Part shown: positions 11,375 through 21,608 of the stretch, piece after piece | How positions within the stretch are numbered: the stretch's first letter is position 1 | Layout: each line of letters opens with the position of its first letter | Source of the DNA: Plantago ovata | Lineage: Eukaryota; Streptophyta; Magnoliopsida; Lamiales; Plantaginaceae | Length of the DNA: 64,000 bases | Direction of reading: 5' to 3' | NCBI GenBank assembly: GCA_028274465.1 | Contig: CM051455.1 | Coordinates: 118,457,547-118,521,546 of the forward strand | Position numbers and translations under genes: made by a program | The notes under the pieces: model-generated | Told to the model about the DNA's origin: nothing | What the model saw: the letters and a program-made list of their open reading frames with translations, nothing else | Database searches by the model: none

Positions 11375-12612
11375 TGATGAATGTGTATTTTACACTTTCA
11401 TTCGAGTCTTTTCACCTATTTTAGCTATCCTCTATGTTAATTTAGCTATATTTTAATGCATTTTATTAGAATAGTGTCACGTTTCCCTTTAGATTTTATT
11501 TTACATGTTTTGGTTGAAATTCGAAGATTTCCGGGCAATTATATTGAAGTTGACAAGGAATTGGTGTTCCAGAAGCCTATTTGGAGTATCTGAAGGTTTC
11601 CGGATAGGATTTGAAGTCTAGGGGCCGAATCTGGAGGTTAGAAGGCTACTAGAAGTCAGAAACCGAGTCCGAAAAAGGGAAGATATCCAAAAACACGGAA
11701 TTCCGTGAGAAATTCTCTGGGGCGAACCGCCCACACATTATTCCGGGGCCTATATATAGTTGCTCAGTTTTCTCCGAAAATCATATCTTTCTAGACCTAC
11801 TTTCTCACCTCTCTCTATAGTTTTAGGTAGGAACTTCCCGGGGCCTGTCCTGGGAGTTCTGTAGCTTAGGGGATACTTTTTCATAGCAGATTGGAGCTCA
11901 TAGGATCGCAATTCTTCGGAGATTGACAACCTTCGGTAACTTGTATCTTACAGTTTAATCTACTTATTTTATATATCTTTCAATATGTTTTCTTCTATGA
12001 TTTCTGTCGATTGCATGCCTATTATGAGTAGCTAAACTTATCGTTGGTGGTAGTATGAGAATTCTTAGCGAAGGGAAGATAATCATGCTAATGGCTATAT
12101 CGCGCATTATACTCCGTGTCATTGCTTTATTTCGTTGATCAGTTGCAACCAAAATTCCCGTAAGTTGTATTAATCATTATGCACAATTGGACACTTGTCG
12201 ACCATCAGACCAATTATCTTCGTAGTGTTGAATAATTACGGAATACATTAGGACAATCGTGATTGACTTGTCAGACCAATTAACTTCGTAGTGCTTAATA
12301 TTTGCAACAGGACACTAGATTGATTCAAAGATCTCTATGCAAGACCGAGGAATTTATGCATGATTATCGACCCGTTATGTTAAGAAGGACCATACTATCA
12401 CCAATCTCCATTATCTGCTAGAAACCCCCTTTTGCTATCTGTCTGCTGTTTTATATTCTCTTGTTAAATAGATAAAGCTAGTTATAGTCTTGAGAGAACG
12501 ACACTCGAGTCATTCTACTGCTACACTACGGTTTTCGTTGTAGTTGTGGATTGCCTTTGGCTAATAACAAATTTATTTGCTTGAATTCGGAGCACGACAT
12601 CCGCGTTCATCA
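11375..12612 (+). repeat. Element C 5' LTR
   Basis: It runs from TGATGAATGTG to GCGTTCATCA. The TATA box TATATATAG is at 11751-11759, preceded by one nearly complete GGGGCGAACCGCCC palindrome (11719-11732). The 3' LTR has two palindromes here, so one was lost between copies. It contains no gene. Confidence 0.93.
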
Positions 12613-12615
12613 AAT

Positions 12616-12633
12616 TGGCGCCGTTGCCGGGGA
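12616..12633 (+). other. Element C primer-binding site (tRNA-Asp)
   Basis: TGGCGCCGTTGCCGGGGA is an 18-nt perfect complement of the 3' end of plant tRNA-Asp, including CCA. It lies 3 nt after the LTR. Confidence 0.93.
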
Positions 12634-12780
12634 CTATACTCTTTTTTCTGTTTAATTTGTTTATATTTACAGCTTTAGATTCCTAATTCTATTAGTTTTA
12701 GTTTTCCTTTTTAATCTCTCTCTGATACTGCTTTCCTATTCTGTTTCTAATCACCTTTCCTAGTCTGTTACAGATAGTGT

Positions 12781-13341
12781 ATGCCGCATACACGTTCTGC
12801 AGGAACACCGCTTGCTGATTCAATTGCGGTGATCGACAGAGTCTACCACCAAAGAAGGCGACTACTTGAAAGGCGCGCACTAGAGGAAATAGAGGAAACC
12901 GATTTCTCTGAATCTCTACTCAGTCTCTTCAAGGAAATCGACGGAATGGAAGAAGCTAGACCACTGAAGGCATGGGTACAACCCACCAAGGATCGTATGA
13001 GGAGACCGGCGATTGTTCTTTCGTCAACAACCCGAGATCTGGATATCAAGAACCACGCATTCCAACAACTACCGAGATTCTATGGCTTATCAAGGGAAGA
13101 TGTGATGGGGTACTTGCACGATATCGATGATTTCATCAACCAACTCCCACGACCCGGAGCTGACATAACAACGGATGAGTTAAGGATGAAGGTTTTTGCT
13201 ATGGGACTTGGCAACAGAGCCAAGTCATGGCTGAGTTCTCTTCCAGCAGGCTCGCTGGACACTTGGGAAAAGGTTTTTTCAGCTTTCATGGAGAAATACT
13301 TCCCTCACACCTTGACTACCGCGCTTAAGGCGCAGATAACT
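12781..13341 (+). pseudogene. Element C gag, N-terminal part
   Basis: This starts at ATG 12781 and encodes about 187 residues of the same capsid-type domain as A and F (IDRVYHQRRRLLERRA, FYGLSREDV, SLDTWEKVF). It is cut by D after ALKAQIT. The last 5 bp (TAACT, 13337-13341) are the left target copy of D. The rest resumes at 24245. Confidence 0.88.
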
Positions 13342-13531
13342 TGTAACACCCCGTTTTTTTAAATTATTTAATTATTTATTTAATTATTATTTTATTATTT
13401 TATTATTTTATTTAGTTAATTAATTATCAGAGTAAATTATTTATTCGATAATTAGTTAATTAATTTCGCGTAAGTTAGTTCGTTTCGTTTCGTTTTGATC
13501 AAGCTAGACTATCTGATCTGCTAGCTCTTTT

Positions 13532-13591
13532 GGCCCATTTCTTTGGCCCAGTCAAGGCCTGTTGACCGGCCCTTTTGACCCAAAACCCTAA
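13532..13591 (+). promoter_or_regulatory. GGCCCA pair plus telobox in the D LTR
   Basis: GGCCCA occurs at 13532-13537 and 13545-13550 (the complement of the TGGGCC 'site II' TCP-type element). The telobox AAACCCTAA is at 13583-13591, followed by CCCTAG. The same set occurs in the 3' LTR near 21800-21863. In plants, site II motifs with a telobox mark promoters of ribosomal-protein and other growth genes. A promoter role here is inferred. Confidence 0.6.
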
Positions 13592-14858
13592 CCCTAGTCC
13601 TCCCTTTCCCTCATCAATCTTTCTCAGCCGTAACCTAGAGAAGAAAGAAGAAAGAAAACATCTTCTCTCTGCCTCCCTTACTCTCTTCGCTCATCACCTC
13701 CATCTCCTTATTGTTTCAACTTCTCACCATCATCATCATCACCACTTACCACCGTCCGCCGCCGCCGTCTGCTCCAATCACCGCCGCTCCGTCCGACCCA
13801 GTTGCCGCCGCCGCCGCGTTTCACTGCCGTCGTCCGCCGCGGTGTTGTCGATCGATCCAATCGATCGATCCGGCCGTTCCGTCTGTTCTTGTCCGTGCCG
13901 CCGCCGTGTTTGCCTCCGCCGCACCGTACGCCGCGCCGCCGCCATCGATCGATCCGTTCGCGTTTGTCTCTCGGTCGCCGCTATCTGTTCTCTGTTGTCG
14001 TTCGATCGTTCTGATCGGTCCGCTCCGTTCACCGTGTCGCCTGACTACGTCGCCGCTCGATCGATCTCCTTCGCCGCCGCCGTTCGGTCGATTCCGTCTG
14101 TCCGTTTGTCTCTAGCCGCGCCGCCGCTCCGATCTCGTCCACCGCGGTTCTGTCTGTTTCGATCGATCGGTAAGAAATCTCGGTTATTTCTGACCTTTCT
14201 GTTTCGATTTTGATTTTGGTTACGAATTCAATTTGAATCTCGGTTTTAATTTTCCTTTCTTCTCGATTCACTCGTTTGTAGATTGTTCAACCCTTTCTTT
14301 CGATTCGAAGGTAAATATCGTTTCTCATACTGCTGCTCTTGATTCGAATCTCAGTATTCTCGTTTTCTGTTTGGACTTTTACCTTGGACGATTTTACCCT
14401 TGATTGATCTGACCTTGTTAATTATTTCGAACCGAGAACCGGGACTTAGGTTGTTAGTATAGTTACTGTTTGCTGGACTTGTGAACTTATTGACCTCGTA
14501 TGTTGAAATTGATTTCCTGTTTGACCTCGAAAGGACTTTTGGACCTTGCTGTTCTGTTTTGGTTTTTTGTGGACTGATTTGGGAAACCTAAAAACCTAAA
14601 GGACCTTTTTGCAGTTTTACCGTTGACCGTAGTTGACTGACAGTAGGCTTTTATCGTAAACCTTTTTGCGTTGAGAAGACTGTTTGATGTCTGGAAAACT
14701 ACTGGTTCGTTTGTACTGTCTTTTTTCGAAAAGGGTTTTTCTTGCAATTTACCACTGAGGGTATTTTGGTAATTTCCAGAATCTGAAAATCGAGAGAGTT
14801 TCTGAAAATGTTTTAAACTTAGTTTCTGTTTTTGTAAGTTAGTATTGACTTGACTTGC

Positions 14859-14915
14859 TAGCCTAGTTGGTTAGGTCCTTGCTTGACTAACTTAGAGGTC
14901 CCGAGTTCAAACCCC
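14859..14915 (+). other. tRNA-like Pol III A/B-box relic in the D LTR
   Basis: An A box (TAGCCTAGTTGG, 14859-14870) and a B box (GAGTTCAAACCCC, 14903-14915) are 32 nt apart. GCCT and AGGT can form a D-arm. The 3' LTR copy (23129-23185) has the closer match GAGTTCGAACCCC. No proper acceptor or T stem forms, so this is a relic (tRNA or SINE head) and not a tRNA gene. Confidence 0.5.
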
Positions 14916-15970
14916 GACTTTACCATTCCTTTTTCAACCTTTTTCCTTCCGCCCGTTCGACTTCTAATTTGTGTTTAGTACTTTCTTGTTAGGTTCTCCG
15001 TTGTCCGTAAACCCGTAAAGCTCATTTCTCGTTGAAGGTCTTTTACTCGCAAGCTAAGGTGAGTGTTCACCCCTAAACCTATTATTTGCGAAAAACTGGA
15101 AGGCTACGTGACTGTTTGTACCTATTACTGTATACTGTATATTGTATGCTTCCGCGTAAAAGTATAAGTCCTAAGTATGACTTTTGGATTTCTGTTTATT
15201 GCTACTCTGTTCTGTACTGACCTTTCTGCAGGAACACCTCTCGGTGTTAATTAATTGTATCTGTTGTTCTGTATCTGTTCTGTTTCTGTGTGACCGGTCG
15301 ATTAGGTTATGGTTAGGTAGGCTTGGGTAGTAGAGGAATATCGGGTTTGCTTGATCGTGGCCTAGTCTATTCCCTTTTAGGCGTGAGGCAGAAGTCGCTG
15401 AGGTCTATTAGGGTCGTAGGATCTGTTTCCCCAAAGTACACGGGGGTTTCTGTTTCTGTCCGGAGTTATGCATCCTCTGGAGGGAGTTATAAGGGCATTC
15501 TGGGAGTAGGAGCAATAAGGCGGGCTGCACCAACGGTCTACAACGTATCTGTTCTGCTAATCTGTTTTATGTGTTATGTTCTGTTTGCTCGTTTTTCTGA
15601 AAAGACTTTGTTTTTAAAACTGTTTACTTACTGTTTTAACTTAGAACCTCACTGAGATCCTTTATCTCACACTCTTTTGTTTTTCCAAAATTCCTTCCTT
15701 CCAGATGCTGCTGAGGATGTGCGTGACTAGGAAGCCAGCGACTGAGAGAAGGGTCTGGGGTGTCACGGGTTTTTTTCAAAATAAGAAGATACACTTTTAT
15801 TGTCTTCATTCGTTGTCTATTCGAACTTGAGTTGTTATTGGATATTATTTTTTATTGTTAGCGTCAAAGGTTATTTTGGCATTTATTGCCGACCGTTGTT
15901 ATTAAAGTATTTTTCGATTTTTCCTTTTTTAAGAAAATATTTTGTTTTCAAAAACCGGTACCGTTACAGT

Positions 15971-15988
15971 TGGTATCAGAGCCAGGTT
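15971..15988 (+). other. Element D primer-binding site (tRNA-iMet)
   Basis: TGGTATCAGAGCCAGGTT, 2 nt after the LTR, is complementary to the 3' end of plant initiator tRNA-Met. This is usual for chromoviruses. Confidence 0.94.
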
Positions 15989-16241
15989 CAAACTCGAGCT
16001 TGCTAGGATAGGATCTTTTGACCTTTGGGGTGTGTGTGAGGGTCCGAGTCGCTGGTTAGGTCTTGTATTTTCTGTTGTTTTTCTGATTCGAGTCTTACGT
16101 ACTAACCCTGAACCGTGTCTTCATCTTCTCTATTCTGTTTCTAACTACCTCTGACCCGTTCTGAGACTGTTGACCTTCCGTGGTTGTTTGATTCTGACGA
16201 AGTTATTAACTAGTTAACTACGCGTGTGCTTACAGATAGGT

Positions 16242-16688
16242 ATGAGTTCTGAGAAGAGGGTTATTCGTTAGCGTCTAGTCGAAGGAGAATTTAACCCGTA
16301 TACCTCCGGTCCTGTTGTTGGCGTTTACCCTGGATTCGTGATGGATAGAGTCGTGCATGAACGTGATCACTACTGGATGGAGAACTTTAAGCTTCGAGAT
16401 GTGATAGCAACGAAGGAAGCAGAGATCGGATTTCTGAAGACAGCCTTACGCGCCGCAAAGGAGCACTCTGGCTTTGTTACGTTAACCGCGTCCAATGTTG
16501 GCAACCGGATTCGCAGGAGGAAGGCTCGGAGGACGTTCCCCGAGGGTTGCGGACCATCCCGTAGAGGAAAGAGTGAAGACGAAGAAGGATCCGAAGAAGA
16601 TCCCGAGGAGGACTCCTCTGAGGGAGAAGGAGGAGATGCTCACGTGCCCGAGGGACGTTCCGAGGATGATAGCGAGGACGCTTATTAG
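16242..16688 (+). pseudogene. Element D leader ORF, acidic, unrecognised
   Basis: A 148-codon frame starts at ATG 16242, between the primer site and gag. It has an in-frame TAG at 16269-16271. Downstream of the stop it encodes a helical, possibly coiled-coil segment (MDRVVHERDHYWMENFKLRD), a basic patch (RIRRRKARR) and a strongly acidic Glu/Asp/Ser tail. A later ATG at about 16338-16341 leaves 116 codons. I do not recognise the family. It is not part of gag, which starts in its own frame at 17060. It could be a chance leader ORF, though the ordered charge blocks argue for a real accessory protein. Confidence 0.45.
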
Positions 16689-17059
16689 GATAGTTGCCTT
16701 TTCGAGCTCGTACCGAACTTCTTTGTTTCTGCCAAACGAGTTTTTCCTTTTAGTTCAGCCGACTGAGACTGCTTATGCTTTTCCGTTTATTTGACTCTGT
16801 GGTTTTCTGTTTTCCTCGCTAAGACGAGTAGAGACCGTTTTTCTTTTGTTTTATTGCATGCTTGACTGTTTTGAGACTTCGTTGTTTTCTTGTTTTTGCT
16901 CTTTGTTTTAAAGTTCAAGGCATGTTTTCTTCTTCACTGCTCAGTTTATACCTGTTGTAGAAGATTAAGTACTGGCCTTAGTTCTTTGTTTTTCTGCTCT
17001 TCTCTAAGTTAGAGATTCGAGGTTGTTAAATCAACTGCTAAGTAGTGCCCTTTGTTAGA

Positions 17060-18580
17060 ATGAGTCGCAGAAACACTCGTGGTGCTAGCAGCAATGGAAG
17101 TGGGGACGATCAGCACGCTGAAAATGGAGACCAAGTGGACCGTATCATCGCTGCTCTAGGGAATTTCAGCGAAACCATTCGCCGCGCTGGAGCACCAACA
17201 CCACCTGTTCAGCCTCCGCCACCACCACTGATCGAGACCATCGATCAAGTTGCGGAACGATTCACTCGATTCCATCCTGAGAGGTTCGAGGGAACACCAG
17301 ATGCCCGTAAGGCTGAGCTCTGGATCGAAGGCATGGAGAACTTATTCTCGATCCTGCACTATCCGGACGAGAGGAAGATCGAGCTTGCTGCTTTCCAGTT
17401 CGTGGGAGCCGCAAGGAACTGGTGGAGAACCGTGAATGCAAGATGGAGGCAAGAGGGAGTTGCTCGTACTTGGGAGAATTTCACCAAGGACTTCATGGAC
17501 AAGTACGTGCCTCGCCTGGTTCGCGAGAACCAGAGAGACGAATTTCAAGCTTTGGTGCAAGGGAACATGGATGTTGCCGACTATGACTCTGAGTTTACCC
17601 GGTTACTGAAGTACGTGCCGCATTTCCAGGATGATGAACGAGAGAAGGTTCGTCACTTTGTGAAGGGACTCAACTCCGAGATCCGGTACAGTCTATTTGG
17701 GACCAATATGCCTACCTATCTCAAGGCTGTCGAACTCGCCTCTGAGGTAGAGAGTGGTCTCAAAGAGATCAAGATGGCTGATAAGCCATACTCGAGCAAG
17801 AGGAACTAATCTAGTTCTTCTGGGAGCCATGGAGGAGGAAGCCAATCTGGTTATAAGAGGGAGAATCGAGGAGGATATCAATCTGGATATCAGGCACCAC
17901 CGGCGAAGTATTCCCGTACTCAGCATGACAACCGCTCTCGCAACACTGCTGGAGGGTCTGGGCAGTCATCCCAGCCAAGGAAGAACTGCAACTACTGTGG
18001 AGGAGTCAACCACGATGAGCACAACTGCTTGAAAAGACAGGGCTTATGCTTGGCTTGTGGGAGTAAGGATCACAAGATTAGCCACTGTCCGAACCGACAT
18101 GCCATTGTCAAGGGAGGAAGGCCAGGGGACTATGCTCCGAGAAATGATGGAAAGGGTACTATGGCGAAGCCCCGAGTTTTCAGCATAGGCGGTCATGAAG
18201 TTCCTGACACCGCAAATGTGGTTGAAGGTACGCTACTGATCGCTCAAACTTCTTCTAAAGCTTTATTTGATCCTGGTGCTACGCATTCATTTATTGCTGA
18301 AGTATTTGCTGAATCACTCGTTTTACCATACAAAGTACTACCCTACGCTATAGAAGTATGTACGCCTTTGGGAGCTAGTCTAATCACTAAGAAGTTCGTC
18401 GAGCGATGTGAGATTTCCATCCTAGGAAGAACTTTCCCTGCTGACCTAATATTTCTACCTCTATCAACCTACGATGTTATTCTGGGTATGGATTGGCTGT
18501 CCGAGCACTACGCGCAACTGGATTGTCGAACCAAGGCTATATCCCTGGGAAAACCTGGAGAGGAGAAAGTCGTATGGAAG
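17060..18580 (+). pseudogene. Element D gag-protease, one nonsense codon
   Basis: Starts at ATG 17060 (MSRRNTRG). The retrotransposon-gag domain covers about codons 60-200 (FEGTPDARKAELWIEGME, ARNWWRTVN, FKDFMDKYVP-like). An in-frame TAA at 17807-17809 interrupts it. The same frame continues through two CCHC zinc knuckles (CNYCGGVNHDEHNC and CLACGSKDHKISHC) at about 17990-18090. It ends in a retropepsin-like domain: the active-site motif is DPGATHSF near 18270, with DVILGMDWL near 18475. DPG replaces the more usual DSG or DTG. A 1-nt frameshift near 18580 separates this frame from pol. Gag forms the particle and protease matures the polyprotein. Confidence 0.88.
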
Positions 18581-21500
18581 GAGATAAGAGAAAGGATGAG
18601 AAGTTTCTTCTGTCTGCCATGGAAGCTAGGAGGCTGTACGTGAAGGGTGCTACCTGCTTTTTGGCATATCTGATCAATAAACCCAAAGATCAGCCAAAAA
18701 TCGAGGAAGTCAGGGTGGTTAAGGAGTTCAAGGGTGTTTTCCCTGAGAAGCTGGATTCCGTACCCCCTGAACGAGAAGCGGAGTTTAGCATTGATCTGGT
18801 ACCTGGCACGGCACCAATATCGAAGTCACTGTATAAGATGGCACCTGCTGAGCTTAAGGAGTTGAAGACTCAACTGCAAGATCTGGTGGATAACGGTTTT
18901 GTGAGACCTAGTTCGTCACCTTGGGGATCACCGGTTCTGTTCGTGAAGAAGAAGGATGGTACTATGAGAATGTGCATCGACTATCGAGGCTTGAATCAAG
19001 TCACTATCAAGAACAAGTACCCCCTGCCCCGTATTGAGGAACTTTTCGATCAGTTGGAAGGTTCGAAGGTTTACTCAAAGCTTGATCTGCGACAAGGCTA
19101 TTATCAAGTTAGGGTAAGGGAAGAAGACATACCTAAGACTGCCCTGAATTCGAGGTATGGCCATTACGAGTTCGTAGTGATGCCATTTGGCCTTACGAAT
19201 GCCCCGGCTGTGTTCATGGATTTGATGCACCGAGTTTTTCAGCCGTATCTGGATCAGTTTGTTGTTGTTTTCATCGATGACATTCTCGTTTACTCAAAAT
19301 CTGAAGAGGATCATGAGAAACATATTCGAATTGTCTTGGAAACTCTTCAGAACAACAAATTGTATGCCAAATTCAGCAAGTGTGAATTTTGGCTAGATAA
19401 AGTAGCCTTCTTAGGGCACATTATCTCTGGAGAAGGTTTGGAGGTTGACCCGTCGAAGATTGAGTCGATAGTCAATTGGAAGAGACCTGAATCTGTCACT
19501 GAGGTGAAAAGTTTTCTTGGTTTGGCTGGTTACTATCGCCGTTTTGTGAAGGATTATTCGAAGATAGCTGGACCCTTGTCCTCTTTAACAGGGAAAAATC
19601 CTAAGTTCGTATGGAGTGACAAGTGTCAGGAAAGCTTCGAGGAGCTCAAGAAGAGGCTGACCATCGCCCCGATACTAGCTCTTCCCGAGGGAACCAACGA
19701 CTTTATAGTCTACACTGATGCTTCAAAGGAAGGTTTGGGTTGTGTACTGATGCAACGAGAAAAGGTGATCACATATGTTTCGAGAAAACTGAAGCCATAT
19801 GAAAGAAATTACCCAACCCATGACCTTGAGCTAGCTGCTATAGTCTTTGCGTTGGGAAAGTGGAGACACTATCTTTATGGTCCTGAGTTCACTATCCTCA
19901 CGGATCATAAGAGCTTGAAGTACGTGTTTACCCAAAAGGAGTTAAACATGAGACAACGACGATGGATGGAGTTTCTGGGCGATTACACCTGTACCATTCG
20001 ATACCATCCTGGTAAGGCCAATGTGGTCGCTGATGCTTTGAGTCGTAGGGTACACGTGTCAAATCTCGAAGTATCCAAACTGTCGTGTATGTTCGCCAAT
20101 ATCACTTTGAGATATGAGTTGGCAGGAAAGATTCTTGAGGCTCAAGAGCATGACGAAGAGCTTCAGGATATCAAGGCACATATTACTGAGCCTCGAAATG
20201 CGAAATTTTCTATTGATGAGAATGGAGCCCTAAGGTTTCAGGGTAGACTGTGTGTGCCTTCTGATGAAGAGCTTAGACGATTAATTTTGGAGGAAGCTCA
20301 TAAGTCTAAGTATTCGATGCATCCTGGAGGAAACAAGATGTACGAGGATTTGAAGAAGGTTTACTGGTGGACCTATATGAAACGAGATGTTGCAAAGTTT
20401 GTGCAAAGTTTCTTGGTCTGCCAACAAGTGAAGGCTGAGCACCAGAAACCGGGAGGTTTACTACAGCCACTCGAGATTCCACAGTGGAAGTGGGAGATGA
20501 TCACTATGGATTTTGTGACTGGTTTACCGGTAGCTAGGGGTGGTTTTAATAGTGTTTGGGTTATTGTCGATAGATTGACAAAATCGGCACATTTTCTACC
20601 CGTTAAAACCACCTACACGTCCGAGAAATTAGCTGAAGTCTACCGCGATGAGATAATTAGGCTTCATGGCACTCCAGTGAGCATTGTCTCGGATAGAGAT
20701 CCAAAGTTTGTCTCGAGATTTTGGAAGCAAGTACATGAAGGCTTAGGTACTAAGTTGAATTTTAGTACCGCAGCACATCCGCAGACAGATGGTCAATCCG
20801 AAAGGACCATTAAAACTTTGGAAGATCTATTGAGATTGTGTGTGCTAGATCACCAGGGAAGCTGGGCACAGCATTTGCCATTAGTAGAGTATGCTTATAA
20901 CAACAGTTATCAAGCATCAATTGGTATGGCACCGTTCGAGGCACTGTATGGTCGGAAGTGTAGATCACCACTGTATTGGGATTTGGAGGACCGAGTTTCT
21001 ACACCAGTAGCTGGAGAGAGGACTCTCAACGAGATGATACAAGAAACCTTGGAAAAGGTTAGACTTATCCGAGACCGATTGAGGACTGCTCAAAGTCGAC
21101 AGAAGAGTTACGCCGATAACCGTAGACGAGATTTGGAATTTGAAGTAGGTGATTTTGTCTTTCTCAAGCTATCTCCGAGAAAGGGAATTGTTCGTATGGG
21201 TCGTCGAGCTAAGCTGAACCCTCGATATGTGGGTCCATACGAGATCATTGAGACAGTTGGCATTGTAGCTTATCGGTTGCAACTGCCCACTACTATTACT
21301 GGAATTCATAATGTGTTCCATGTATCTCAACTGAAGAAGTATTATCCGGATCCGTCGCACGTGATTCAACCCGAGGAAGTGACCATTGAGGAGGATTTGT
21401 CCTATGTGGAGCAACCGGTTCGTATCCTTGACCAGAAGGTACAACAGCTCCGTAATCGGCAAATCAAGCAAGTAAAGGTGCTGTGGAGGAATCATCAGTA

Positions 21501-21597
21501 TGAGGAAGCAACCTGGGAAAGCGAGTATGACATGCGCCGGCAGTATCCCGAGCTCTTCAACTTTTTAGGTGCGAATTTGGGGACCAAATTCTTTTAA
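18581..21597 (+). pseudogene. Element D pol: RT, RNase H, integrase, chromodomain-like tail
   Basis: One open frame of about 1000 codons begins just after the frameshift. Reverse transcriptase has FVKKKDG, the [10 protein letters not shown] motif and catalytic FIDD (about 19274-19285). RNase H has [10 protein letters not shown] and LTDHKSLKY. Integrase keeps the D-D-E residues (ITMDF, SDRDPKF, DGQSERT). In its zinc finger the first CxxC cysteine is replaced by Phe (SFLVCQQVK near 20410-20433). A GPY-type motif (RYVGPYEI) precedes the C-terminal chromodomain-like segment ([17 protein letters not shown]), which in Tekay elements targets silent chromatin. The catalytic residues look sound. The frameshift and the lost zinc ligand suggest a recently inactivated copy. 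Confidence 0.92.
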
Positions 21598-21608
21598 GGG
21601 GGGAAGAG
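21597..21608 (+). other. Element D polypurine tract
   Basis: A G/A-rich run (AGGGGGGAAGAG) immediately before the 3' LTR start at 21609 would prime plus-strand synthesis. It overlaps the end of pol by one base. Confidence 0.85.

Larger units (their letters stand above)
13342..15968 (+). repeat. Element D 5' LTR
   Basis: An AT-rich start (13355-13450) leads into two GGCCCA motifs and a telobox. A pyrimidine-rich and GC-rich leader with repeated CGATCGATC follows. Several splice-like sites come next, for example CG|GTAAGAAATC near 14170, TTTGTAG near 14281, AAG|GTGAGTG near 15060 and TTTCTGCAG near 15232. There is a tRNA-like Pol III promoter pair. Proline- and arginine-rich ORFs at 13575-14213 are compositional products of CCG repeats. 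Confidence 0.93.

Noticed and set aside
13583..13595. Interstitial telomere repeat
   Set aside because: Only about two units of CCCTAAA type, at a promoter-like position in both LTRs. A telobox is the better reading.
13575..14213. 212-codon ORF in the Tekay LTR, repeated at 21842-22520
   Set aside because: A product of CCG and CGATCGATC repeats and pyrimidine runs. Frames differ between the two LTR copies and other strands are open too.
14851..14920. A true tRNA gene
   Set aside because: A and B boxes and a D-arm are present, but acceptor and T stems do not pair properly, and it lies inside an LTR repeated twice.
16242..16688. Start of Tekay gag
   Set aside because: Gag begins in its own context at ATG 17060 after about 370 nt with stops. 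The leader ORF has no gag motif.
18265..18290. Protease active-site mutation DPG in element D as proof of inactivation
   Set aside because: I believe DPGATHSF-like variants occur in other plant gypsy elements, so it may be natural variation. It is noted in the feature only.
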